Shown here: piece by piece, positions 26,023 through 32,140 of the stretch | Layout: the number at the start of each line of letters is the position of its first letter | Position numbering within the stretch: the first letter of the stretch is position 1 | Assembly: GCA_018371275.1 (NCBI GenBank) | Contig: JAHALF010000017.1 | Coordinates: 1-32,153, forward strand | Source of the DNA: Clostridiales bacterium | GTDB taxonomy: Bacteria; Bacillota; Clostridia; Lachnospirales; CAG-274 | Length of the DNA: 32,153 bases | Direction: 5' to 3' | Notes under the pieces: generated by a model | Databases searched by the model: none | The model's input: only the letters and a program-made list of their open reading frames with translations | What the model was told of the DNA's origin: nothing | Program-made: the position numbers and the translations under genes

Positions 26023-26068
26023 CAAAGGTTACTGTTGGACGCAGTAGCCTTTTTTAGTGGTTAATTAT
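25935..26068 (-). ncRNA. Antisense antitoxin RNA (RatA-like), approximate ends
   Basis: Read leftward from the consensus promoter at 26075-26103, an RNA would start near 26068. It would end at a perfect 10-bp hairpin (CCACTTATAT, loop, ATATAAGTGG; 25946-25969) followed on the minus strand by TTTATTTTTTATT. It would be about 130 nt long and complementary to the whole 3' untranslated part of the toxin message, including the 3' arm of the inverted repeat. This is the layout of txpA/ratA. Confidence 0.65.
26024..26055 (+). terminator. Terminator of the toxin transcript
   Basis: AAAGGTTACTG (26024-26034) pairs with CAGTAGCCTTT (one G-U), loop TTGGACG, then a T-run to 26055. Confidence 0.75.
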
Positions 26069-26074
26069 ATTATT

Positions 26075-26103
26075 ATTATAAACTTAAAATATTATACTGT
26101 CAA
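26075..26103 (-). promoter_or_regulatory. Consensus promoter of the antisense RNA
   Basis: On the minus strand TTGACA (26098-26103), exactly 17 bases, TATAAT (26075-26080): a perfect sigma-A promoter pointing back into the toxin gene. Confidence 0.7.
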
Positions 26104-26188
26104 TGTTTATTATATAAAACTAATTTATATTGATTTTAATATATTTTAAAACTTCTTTTAATAAAAAAGGTGGTATTAACCACTTTAA

Positions 26189-26515
26189 TTGACTTTAGAT
26201 TTATTTAGTACATATTTAAAGAATTTAAGATTTAAAATTGTCCAACCAAAACCACCTATTAAACCAGTAATAAGTCTTCGTGAATTTGTAGATTGCCTAA
26301 TATTAAAATATTGTAATGATCAATCTATTAAAATAACTAAAGACATCAATATACCTTTAATAAAAGATACCTTTTTATTAAAAAACACGAATATAGCTAT
26401 AATAGAGGAATATAATGACACCTACACATCTTGCACATATAGGCATTTGATAGCCCTTAATAAAAAAGCTTCTTTCAGGTATTTGATGGGAACAAGGCTC
26501 AAAAAAGTCCATTAA
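26189..26515 (+). CDS. Possible 108-residue protein of unknown function
   Basis: An open frame directly after a stop (26186-26188), with TTG as the only early start and AAGGTGG 14 bases before it, which is far. No domain was recognised. The protein has a proline-rich part (QPKPPIKPV) and a central EEYNDTYTSCTY. It could be a real short gene or the remaining part of a decayed one; several neighbours are broken. Confidence 0.35.
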   Translation: MTLDLFSTYLKNLRFKIVQPKPPIKPVISLREFVDCLILKYCNDQSIKITKDINIPLIKDTFLLKNTNIAIIEEYNDTYTSCTYRHLIALNKKASFRYLMGTRLKKVH

Positions 26516-26555
26516 TTTAATTCATATTTTTGTTTTTTTTGTCCATTTTATCCAC

Positions 26556-26762
26556 TTATACTTTGAATTTATTTCAACACTTGCCACATAACCAATAATT
26601 ATTAGCAGTTGTTTGTTTGCCTTTTCCACATAATCCGCATAATATACCCCACCAATTAAAACAAAGTACTCAACAACACGCTTTAGACGCTGAGAAATCT
26701 TTACCAGTTGTTTTAATATCAGTTATAGTATGACATTCTCCTCCACATTTTGGGCAAAACAT
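26556..26762 (-). pseudogene. Small zinc-ribbon protein gene with two in-frame TGA codons
   Basis: AAAGGAG precedes ATG 26762. The frame reads MFCPKCGGECHTITDIKTTG, KDFSASKACC, TGA (26670-26672), VLCFNWWGILCGLCGKGK, QTTANNYWLCGKC, TGA (26574-26576), NKFKV, TAA. The conserved frame, four CxxC-type pairs and normal TGG tryptophans show one gene of the 'MFCPKCG' phage zinc-ribbon type interrupted twice. Both stops sit where relatives typically have glycine (CCG; CGNKF), so each is one GGA-to-TGA change away from intact. TGA seems to be used as a stop elsewhere (16091), so decay is more likely than recoding. Confidence 0.65.
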
Positions 26763-26841
26763 AATTAAATTCACTCCTTTTAAATATATAAAATATATAA
26801 TTTACCAATAATATACAATAAAATACTATTTTTATCAAGAA

Positions 26842-26870
26842 AAGCCTACTATTTAATTAATAGTAGGCTT
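26842..26870 (-). terminator. Hairpin terminator downstream of the DUF1828-like gene
   Basis: AAGCCTACTATT and AATAGTAGGCTT form a perfect 12-bp stem with a five-base loop; read on the minus strand it is followed by TTCTTGATAAAAAT. Confidence 0.55.
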
Positions 26871-26876
26871 ATAAAT

Positions 26877-26927
26877 TTATAAAACTAAACCACAAGTTCT
26901 AAAAGGTATACTTTTATCAACTTTTAT
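26877..26927 (-). pseudogene. Duplicated 3' end of the repressor gene
   Basis: On the minus strand this reads IKVDKSIPFRTCGLVL then TAA, matching the last residues of the repressor at 28207 (IKIDENLNFKVCGLVL). The final 18 bases are identical. It is left without the rest of the gene, overlaps the end of the DUF1828-like gene by four bases, and forms an imperfect direct repeat bracketing the two genes between. Confidence 0.75.
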
Positions 26928-27685
26928 ATTTTAAGGTCATGAATTGTTGATTGTTTTGAATTATTATCATTCCATATAAATGTTTTTACATTATAATTAT
27001 TTAATATGTTTAAAGAATCATTTTTATTTGATATAGTATTTACAAATGTATATAAAATAGAATTATTAGGTCTAGTTTCTTTTACATCTTCCCATTCAAA
27101 TAAAGTAGATTTTGTATATTGAGGATTTAGATTATTAATAACTTTAATTAATCGTTCTGGCATCTTATGTGAGCTTGGAACAATAAAGTCGTATGTTGTT
27201 GGAAGAGAACTTTTTCCATAAAAGGTAGCATTTTCTATATATCTTATATCATTTTGAGTAAGCAAATTTTTAACATCTTCTAAAAATAAACTTTTGATAT
27301 TTTCTTTAGGAATATTAAATAAGTCACTCAACTTTATCATACATTGAGCTAATAAGTGCTTTTTTAGGGGTATTCCATCTAAAATACACTCAACAAATAA
27401 TTCATTTTTTTGATTTTTTTGTATACCATATGAATTAATTACATTTTCTATAAGTTTTTTTCTATTATTTGTTTTTATGTTTATTCCAGAAAACTCAAGT
27501 TCATTCAGGGTAGCCCCATCGTCTGTAAGAATATATTTATTAGAAGATAATTTTTCTATATAGAATTCTACAAAATCATTGTTTCTATCTAAAAAGGGAA
27601 AAGTAATTCTAAATGTATTAGTGTCTATTTTGTATTGCTCTATATTTTCATTTAGCCACATTAAATATTGATTTTTAAAGTCCAT
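26924..27685 (-). CDS. DUF1828/DUF1829-type protein (second gene of an inserted pair)
   Basis: The protein has 253 residues and no membrane segment. The N-terminal part (residues ~20-110) has the hallmark ILTDDGATLNELEFSG of DUF1828; the C-terminal part resembles DUF1829 (VPSSHKMPERLIKVINNLN, then an alternating strand-helix end). The ATG lies two bases after the upstream stop, with AAGGTG as binding site inside that gene. No function is established. Such pairs are found in prophages and defence-type islands, and a toxin-antitoxin or anti-phage role is only an idea. Confidence 0.65.
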   Translation of the reverse strand: MDFKNQYLMWLNENIEQYKIDTNTFRITFPFLDRNNDFVEFYIEKLSSNKYILTDDGATLNELEFSGINIKTNNRKKLIENVINSYGIQKNQKNELFVECILDGIPLKKHLLAQCMIKLSDLFNIPKENIKSLFLEDVKNLLTQNDIRYIENATFYGKSSLPTTYDFIVPSSHKMPERLIKVINNLNPQYTKSTLFEWEDVKETRPNNSILYTFVNTISNKNDSLNILNNYNVKTFIWNDNNSKQSTIHDLKI

Positions 27686-27686
27686 T

Positions 27687-28133
27687 TTAAATCACACCTT
27701 GAAAGTTATTTAATTTACTTATATCTATATTACAATACTTACAAAAGTCTATAAATAAATTATTAAATATATTAGTATTTTTAAAATAAATACTATGAAA
27801 TCCTTCTAAATTCATTGCCCATTTTAAATCATACCCTTCTTTATATATGTGAATGTTATTTCTAGAAGTCTTAGTTCCATCAAGGTTAATATGAGGGGGA
27901 GAATTTATGTCAACTCTTATTAGAGGTATATCTAATCTATTTTGTATTTTTATTTTATTAAGCGCAATAGAACGTGTTCTTCTATCTACATCTAACTTAA
28001 ATTTTTTATTACTATTTGAAATTGAAATTAAATCATAACTTATATTGTCTCCTATTTTATAAAATTTTATGTTACAATCAATAAAGTTTTTTTGTATAGA
28101 CATAATATGTTGAAATTCATTATCTGTTAACAA
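27687..28133 (-). CDS. DUF6978-type protein (first gene of the inserted pair)
   Basis: The protein has 148 residues with no signal or membrane helix. Landmarks are SYDLISISNSNKKFKLDVDR, RRTRSIALNKIKIQNR, PLIRVDINSPPHINLDGT and a WAMNLEGFHS segment. I recall this family as DUF6978, commonly coupled to DUF1828 genes, but did not verify it. The charged R-x-R and H residues in the middle could be nucleic-acid contacts or catalytic; this is not shown. It has its own promoter at 28168-28196. Confidence 0.6.
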   Translation of the reverse strand: MLTDNEFQHIMSIQKNFIDCNIKFYKIGDNISYDLISISNSNKKFKLDVDRRTRSIALNKIKIQNRLDIPLIRVDINSPPHINLDGTKTSRNNIHIYKEGYDLKWAMNLEGFHSIYFKNTNIFNNLFIDFCKYCNIDISKLNNFQGVI

Positions 28134-28167
28134 TTTTAATTACCCCTTATAATTATAATACAATTTT

Positions 28168-28196
28168 ATTATACAATAGTGAACATAAAAAAACAA
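28168..28196 (-). promoter_or_regulatory. Promoter of the DUF6978/DUF1828 pair
   Basis: Minus strand TTGTTT (28191-28196), 17 bases, TATAAT (28168-28173), between the end of the repressor gene and the pair, so the insert can be expressed while the lysogeny repressor region is silent. Confidence 0.5.
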
Positions 28197-28206
28197 GATA
28201 ATAAGC

Positions 28207-28944
28207 TTATAAAACTAAACCACAAACTTTAAAATTAAGATTTTCATCAATTTTAATAGGTTCATACTTATTATTTAAAGATACAAGGTAAGCACCATCT
28301 TCTTGTACAGAGTATTTCTTTATATATGATTCATCATCATAAATAAAAATACCTATTTGTCCATTATCAACTGCTGGCTGGCTTTTTATAAAAATTATAT
28401 CACCATCATAATAACTAGGTTCCATACTATCGCCACGAACATATAAAGCAAAATCTGCTTTTCTTGCTTGTGGGGCTATTGTTAAATCTATTTGTTTAAT
28501 TTCATAAGGTACATCACCTGTTATAATCATACCATTACCAGTGTTTGCAGGTATTTCATATAATTGTATACCTTTAATATCTAACCTTGTTACACATAAT
28601 TCTTCTGAAACATTATCTATTGTATATTTTTCTATTTGCGTTAATTCATCTACACGTTCTATTGCTTTTTCTTGCCCAATATTATTAAGTTTGTTGAATG
28701 ATGAAATAAGTTTATTTTCTTTAAAATTATTTTTAGAATTTAAATAATTTTCTAACCCTAATAAGAAGTCACCAGTAGTATCTAATGTTCTTGCAATTTT
28801 TTTTATCATTTCCACATCAGGCTCTCTTTTATCTTTTTCCCAGTAATTTAATCTAGTAGGCGTTATTTCTAACAATTCAGAAAGTTTTTTTTGGGTTATT
28901 TTTTTTTGTTCTCTTGCAAATATTAATCTAGTACCAAAGCTCAA
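28207..28944 (-). CDS. Phage-type repressor: HTH (XRE) plus S24 LexA-like peptidase
   Basis: TTG 28944 is preferred. The longer frame begins at GTG 28953, which lies inside the AAGGAGGTG binding site itself, while TTG (MSFGTRLIFAREQ) is correctly spaced. Residues ~5-65 form an XRE helix-turn-helix (TQKKLSELLEITPTRLNYWE). The C-terminal half is an S24 domain with the serine of VRGDSMEPSYYDGD and the lysine of SYIKKYS, the self-cleavage dyad. It should hold the element quiescent and be inactivated through RecA during DNA damage. It is transcribed divergently from a Cro-like gene, with two matching operators between them. Confidence 0.92.
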   Translation of the reverse strand: MSFGTRLIFAREQKKITQKKLSELLEITPTRLNYWEKDKREPDVEMIKKIARTLDTTGDFLLGLENYLNSKNNFKENKLISSFNKLNNIGQEKAIERVDELTQIEKYTIDNVSEELCVTRLDIKGIQLYEIPANTGNGMIITGDVPYEIKQIDLTIAPQARKADFALYVRGDSMEPSYYDGDIIFIKSQPAVDNGQIGIFIYDDESYIKKYSVQEDGAYLVSLNNKYEPIKIDENLNFKVCGLVL

Positions 28945-28966
28945 TAATACCACCTCCTTAATTTAA

Positions 28967-28995
28967 AGTATAATTATTTTAATTGTAGATGTCAA
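28967..28995 (-). promoter_or_regulatory. Repressor (maintenance) promoter
   Basis: Minus strand TTGACA (28990-28995), 17 bases, TATACT (28967-28972). Operator 1 lies just upstream of its -35 box, where bound repressor could activate or modulate it. Confidence 0.7.
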
Positions 28996-29001
28996 CATAA
29001 A

Positions 29002-29018
29002 ATTACCATTTTGATAAT
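29002..29018. promoter_or_regulatory. Operator 1 of the lysogeny switch
   Basis: ATTACCATTTTGATAAT is an imperfect palindrome. It matches operator 2 read on the other strand at 16 of 17 positions. Confidence 0.6.
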
Positions 29019-29036
29019 AAAATATATAAAAATTAC

Positions 29037-29065
29037 TTGATATATTATCTAAATGGTAATATAAT
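29037..29065 (+). promoter_or_regulatory. Early (Cro-side) promoter
   Basis: TTGATA (29037-29042), 17 bases, TATAAT (29060-29065). Operator 2 fills its spacer and touches the -10 box, so repressor binding would block polymerase. Confidence 0.7.
29044..29060. promoter_or_regulatory. Operator 2 of the lysogeny switch
   Basis: ATTATCTAAATGGTAAT; its reverse complement ATTACCATTTAGATAAT differs from operator 1 at one base. Centre-to-centre distance is 42 bases, four helical turns. Confidence 0.6.
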
Positions 29066-29114
29066 GTAAAATATAATAAGCGAAACGCTAATAAATTAAA
29101 AAGGAGGGATAGAT

Positions 29115-29317
29115 ATGTATCCTAATTTAAATGCAGAACAAGCAAGATTTGGTCATATTAATCAATATGTAGCAAGCTTATTAGGTCTATCAAGAAATCA
29201 TATGAAATAAAAAAAGAAAATGCAACTTTTAAAATCAAAGAATGTCAAAAATTATGTGAGGTTTATAATTGTAAGTTTGAATATTTATTTGATAATAATA
29301 TTCATAAAACATTTTAG
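29115..29317 (+). pseudogene. Cro-like helix-turn-helix gene with one-base frameshift
   Basis: AAGGAGGG precedes ATG 29115. The first frame gives MYPNLNAEQARFGHINQYVA, SLLGLSRNH, then MK and a stop at 29208. The other frame from 29201 continues naturally with YEIKKENATFKIKECQKLCE and VYNCKFEYLF to TAG 29315. Together they form the known 'MYPNLxAE' small HTH protein of clostridial prophages (~68 residues). One base is missing near 29200. The gene is first behind the early promoter, so its loss should affect switching to the lytic state. Confidence 0.75.
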
Positions 29318-29347
29318 AACATTGAAAATTGAAAGGGGGTAATGATT

Positions 29348-29482
29348 ATGGAAAAGACAAAGGAAATTTTAGAAGAATTGATTGAAATTAAAAATACGGT
29401 TTATGAAATAATAAATCTTATAAACCACAATTCATCAATAGAAATTAAATGTTTAGGAAGTTGCCCAAAGCTTAGATACTGA
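29348..29482 (+). CDS. Small 44-residue early phage-type protein
   Basis: AAAGGGGGT gives a strong start for MEKTKEILEELIEIKNTVYE. It is predicted helical and amphipathic, possibly a short coiled coil. The C-terminal third overlaps the convergent gene at 29401, so its ending SIEIKCLGSCPKLRY may be a read-in rather than the original end. Confidence 0.45.
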   Translation: MEKTKEILEELIEIKNTVYEIINLINHNSSIEIKCLGSCPKLRY

Positions 29483-29790
29483 ATTTCAGGTAAGAAAAGT
29501 ATTAAAAATGGAAGAGTAATATTTGAATTATTATTTATTACCACAACATCATATAAAACAATAAAAGATTTAGCATTTTCTGTGAATATGAATTTATCTT
29601 CTGGAACATTTTCAAATAATATTTTTATTGTTGCAAAATTTTCAAATTCAAAATCTTTATTGTTTTTATAAAGAACTTTTCCGAGTACTATTCCTGAATT
29701 AGTTCCAAATATTAATTTATTTTTAGAATTTATAGTAGTTGCATTAGTATCTAAAGTATTAATTAAACTTTCAATGCTAAAATTACACAT
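29401..29790 (-). CDS. 129-residue protein of unknown function, opposite to the early genes
   Basis: AAAAAAAGGAGGTG 8 bases before the ATG makes this a real gene. The beta-rich sequence has no signal peptide (IFGTNSGIVLGKVLYKNN; IKILFENVPEDKFIFTENA; YDVVVINNN). No family was recognised. It could be a host-takeover, superinfection or stress protein acquired as a moron, since it is transcribed against its neighbours and overlaps the 44-residue gene by 82 bases. Confidence 0.6.
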   Translation of the reverse strand: MCNFSIESLINTLDTNATTINSKNKLIFGTNSGIVLGKVLYKNNKDFEFENFATIKILFENVPEDKFIFTENAKSFIVLYDVVVINNNSNITLPFLILFLPEIQYLSFGQLPKHLISIDELWFIRFIIS

Positions 29791-29909
29791 ATATGTACAC
29801 CTCCTTTTTTTATATATTTCTACACCTATAACTGGTACTTATAAATGTATATACAGTAATTATATAAGAAAAGGGAAACATATATTGAAAATTGAAAGGA
29901 GATAGGAAA

Positions 29910-29948
29910 GTGAGCTTAAAACAGATAACAATTCGCCTACCTGTTTAA
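29910..29948 (+). pseudogene. Start of a ribbon-helix-helix gene, truncated after 12 codons
   Basis: AAAGGAG and GTG 29910 start MSLKQITIRLPV and then TAA. The peptide is the typical beta-strand of Arc/CopG-type repressors (ITIRLP), after which the helices should come but do not. The break coincides with the strong hairpin at 29932-29965. Confidence 0.4.
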
Positions 29949-29965
29949 TTATAACAGGTGGCGAA
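29932..29965. repeat. Strong hairpin (13 bp, one bulge)
   Basis: TTCGCC-T-ACCTGTT pairs with AACAGGT-GGCGAA. It is not followed by a T-run on either strand, so it is not a standard terminator. It is much richer in G+C than its surroundings. Confidence 0.6.
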
Positions 29966-29986
29966 CAAAAAATATGCTAGTAGTTA

Positions 29987-30178
29987 TTATTGGTCTTTTG
30001 AAGTATCTTGAGGAATTATAATTTCTCCAAATTGCTGTTCATATTTAGAAACCCTATTTTTTAGCATAATTTCGATTTCTTTATTTAAAGAACGTCCATT
30101 ATTTCTAGCAATATATTTAGATTTTTCTAAGATACTTTTCTCCATCCTTAATGGATATGGATTAGGCTGTTTAGCCAT
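29987..30178 (-). CDS. Arc-family ribbon-helix-helix DNA-binding protein
   Basis: The protein has 63 residues. The start PNPYPLRMEKSILEKSKYIA is the Arc-type beta strand plus helix A, and NGRSLNKEIEIMLKNRV is the turn and helix B of a ribbon-helix-helix fold. AAGGGAGAG precedes the ATG. Arc proteins bind operators as paired dimers and repress early phage genes. Candidate sites in the upstream gap (30289-30385) are symmetrical. It is transcribed opposite to most neighbours. Confidence 0.85.
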   Translation of the reverse strand: MAKQPNPYPLRMEKSILEKSKYIARNNGRSLNKEIEIMLKNRVSKYEQQFGEIIIPQDTSKDQ

Positions 30179-30288
30179 ATTTATCTCTCCCTTCTTACAT
30201 ATTTCTATATTTATACCTATCGTATATAAATCTAGATACCAAAATTATACAAGAAAAGTCAAAATATTACAACAAATTAATAGTAAAA

Positions 30289-30385
30289 ACCCTAAATTTT
30301 AGGTATAAAAGTAAAGAAAAACCCTAAGATTTATGGAAGTTTTGGTTATCTATTCATCCTAATAGATAGGATATTGATATATCAA
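30289..30385. promoter_or_regulatory. Cluster of symmetrical sites in the 30179-30547 gap
   Basis: ACCCTAAATTTTAGGT (30289-30304) contains the palindrome CCTAAATTTTAGG; a diverged copy, ACCCTAAGATTTATGG, begins 32 bases later (30321). TATCTATT/AATAGATA (30347-30368) forms a hairpin and TTGATATATCAA (30374-30385) is a perfect palindrome. They are likely operators for the Arc-like repressor or another element regulator. I see no gene in this 369-base gap. Confidence 0.4.
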
Positions 30386-30547
30386 AATAGTCAGATAATT
30401 TTCTAAGAGGCATAAAATTAAGTCCATAAGGAATACTTTAATATCTTTGTTATACAAATATAAAATATTACAATAAGTTAACAATAAAATAATAATAGTT
30501 TTAATGATTATTGCAAGTGCATATTATTAAAAAAAGGAGTTGATTAA

Positions 30548-30703
30548 ATGAAAGAAAAACCAAAAAAAGTATATAAGATTATAAATAGACACCCTACATA
30601 TAACAGTGAAGAGGAAAGACAATAATCTTTAAAACAATGTGTGCTTGCACTAGCAAGAGAATCAGAGTATTTAAGAATATTACATCCAGACCCAAAATTT
30701 TAA
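30548..30703 (+). pseudogene. Small phage-type protein with in-frame ochre codon
   Basis: AAAAGGAG precedes ATG 30548. The frame reads MKEKPKKVYKIINRHPTYNS EEERQ, TAA (30623-30625), then SLKQCVLALARESEYLRILH PDPKF, TAA. The second half continues the same frame with normal codons, so the gene (51 residues) was broken by a single nonsense mutation, or only the 25-residue part is made. Function unknown. Confidence 0.65.
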
Positions 30704-30785
30704 GTAATGTAGTTTATCTACATTACATTGGTTGGACAAGCTTAAAGATAAAATATTAATAAACTAAAGAAAAGGAGTTATTAAA

Positions 30786-31240
30786 ATGAATTTAGTTATA
30801 AGAAGATGTCTAGATGCTTTTGGCAGAGTGACTATACCAAAAGAAATGAGAAAAAGTTTAAATATTAATGAGGTTGATTTGGTAGATATTAGTTGTTTAA
30901 ATGGTAAGGTTATTATAAAACCAGTAAATATTTTAGATTCTAATAAAATAAACAGATTTAAAGATATTATAAAAAATACATTTGATAACAGCATATATTT
31001 ATATATATTAAATAGTTATAAAGTTTTATACAGTCCATTTGAAGATGAAATAGGGAATACTTATAAATTTATACTTTTTGAAAATCCTAAAGAAGAAATT
31101 AAAAATGTAAATTTATGCACATTGAAAATATAGAGTTAGAAAATAATTTTATAGGACATATATATTTATACTCTGAAAAAGAGATTAATGAAAATAATAT
31201 AAATATAAGTAAGCTATTAGCTTATGCTTTATCAATTTAA
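30786..31240 (+). pseudogene. AbrB/SpoVT-type regulator, probably frameshifted near its end
   Basis: AAAGGAG precedes ATG 30786. The first ~45 residues are an AbrB swapped-hairpin DNA-binding domain (LDAFGRVTIPKEMRKSLNIN; KVIIKPV). The frame runs to TAG 31133 (115 residues). A second frame from 31115 reads MHIENIELENNFIGHIYLYS and ends ISKLLAYALSI at 31240, which looks like the closing beta-strand and helix of SpoVT-like proteins. A one-base change between 31101 and 31133 would join them. If the joined reading is wrong, the 115-residue protein and a 41-residue overlapping one are separate genes. Confidence 0.6.
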
Positions 31241-31263
31241 AGTACAAAAGGAGAAAGTTTATT

Positions 31264-31449
31264 ATGGACAAAGTGTATTTAATGAAATTAATCAAAGGTG
31301 TAGAAACATACTTATTAGCAAGAAATAATAAGGAAGCTATGAAATTGATAGGAAGAGCAATAAGGTGGTATGGAGATGTTTTAAAGGTTATAGATGACAA
31401 TGGTAATGAGGTTATAAATAATGAAAAAATTTTTAAAAAGAATATATGA
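31264..31449 (+). CDS. 61-residue phage-type protein
   Basis: AAAGGAG precedes the ATG. It has helical basic sequence (LLARNNKEAMKLIGRAIRWY) and no recognised domain. The end overlaps the next small membrane gene by 29 bases, as is common in phage early operons. Confidence 0.6.
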   Translation: MDKVYLMKLIKGVETYLLARNNKEAMKLIGRAIRWYGDVLKVIDDNGNEVINNEKIFKKNI

Positions 31450-31564
31450 TATAGAACTTAAAATGCGTGAAGCAGTAGGAACAAGATTTACATATTTATT
31501 GATAGTTCTAGCAATTATAGTTTGTTATTTTTTAGAGTATTATATGGGGAAAATTATATTTTAA
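31421..31564 (+). CDS. 47-residue single-helix membrane protein
   Basis: MKKFLKRIYDIELKMREAVG is a basic amphipathic start, followed by a membrane helix, YLLIVLAIIVCYFLEYYMG. It is small and overlaps the preceding gene; there is no clear binding site apart from GGTAATGAGG. Function unknown. Confidence 0.45.
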   Translation: MKKFLKRIYDIELKMREAVGTRFTYLLIVLAIIVCYFLEYYMGKIIF

Positions 31565-31577
31565 AGGTTGGTATAAA

Positions 31578-31688
31578 ATGAAAAATTGGGAAAAATGGGA
31601 ATTGATTAATAAAATTTTAAATATTTTAAGGAAAGCAAAAGGGTTGCCATTGGTAGACCCTAAGAGCAACCCGTACTATAAAAAATAA
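31578..31688 (+). CDS. 36-residue basic small protein
   Basis: AAAGGTTGG precedes the ATG. The sequence is MKNWEKWELINKILNILRKA then KGLPLVDPKSNPYYKK. GGGTTGC and GCAACCC inside it (31640-31671) can form a hairpin. It follows the membrane gene by 13 bases. Function unknown. Confidence 0.4.
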   Translation: MKNWEKWELINKILNILRKAKGLPLVDPKSNPYYKK

Positions 31689-31742
31689 AAAATTTAATTT
31701 AATCTTACTATATTTTTTAATGTTTGTAAAGGGGAAATTTTT

Positions 31743-31958
31743 ATGTGTAATGAATGTAACCAATATAGATGTGATATTAGATGCCCTAACTATGGAGAAG
31801 AAGAACAAGAATACTGTACAGAGTGTTGGAAAATTTTAGAAAAAGGAGAAGAAGTATTAATTAATGATGATAATGAGCCATTATGTATAGGTTGTATGGA
31901 CAAGCTACAAACAGAAGATATAATTAGATTTTCTAATATTCAAAAGGAAGTGGTGTAA
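31743..31958 (+). CDS. 71-residue cysteine-rich zinc-finger protein
   Basis: AAAGGGG precedes the ATG. CNECNQYRCDIRCPNY and YCTECW ... CIGC give several CxxC pairs expected to bind zinc. Its stop overlaps the start of the next gene (TAATG), so the two are translationally coupled. Proteins of this type are common in clostridial prophage early regions and have no assigned role. Confidence 0.7.
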   Translation: MCNECNQYRCDIRCPNYGEEEQEYCTECWKILEKGEEVLINDDNEPLCIGCMDKLQTEDIIRFSNIQKEVV

Positions 31959-32140
31959 TGACTTATGATGAATTAGAAGAAAAAGCTAGAATAAAACTTA
32001 ATATAAACTTCAAGGATAGAAGTTTAACAGCTGAAGAAGAGCAAGAGTATATATATACATATATAAATGAATTTATTATTAGTTTGCAGTTTGAAAATTA
32101 TACAATACAAAGGGGTTTAACTTATGAAAAAGTTAGTTAG
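31958..32140 (+). CDS. 60-residue phage-type protein
   Basis: Coupled to the zinc-finger gene by TAATG. It is an acidic helical protein (MTYDELEEKARIKLNINFKD). It overlaps the next partial gene by 17 bases. Function unknown. Confidence 0.55.
   Translation: MTYDELEEKARIKLNINFKDRSLTAEEEQEYIYTYINEFIISLQFENYTIQRGLTYEKVS

Noticed and set aside
31743..31958. Recoding (selenocysteine) for the zinc-ribbon type proteins
   Set aside because: The protein at 31743 has all cysteines encoded normally. The TGA codons at 26574 and 26670 fit glycine positions better than cysteine, and no SECIS-like structure was recognised.
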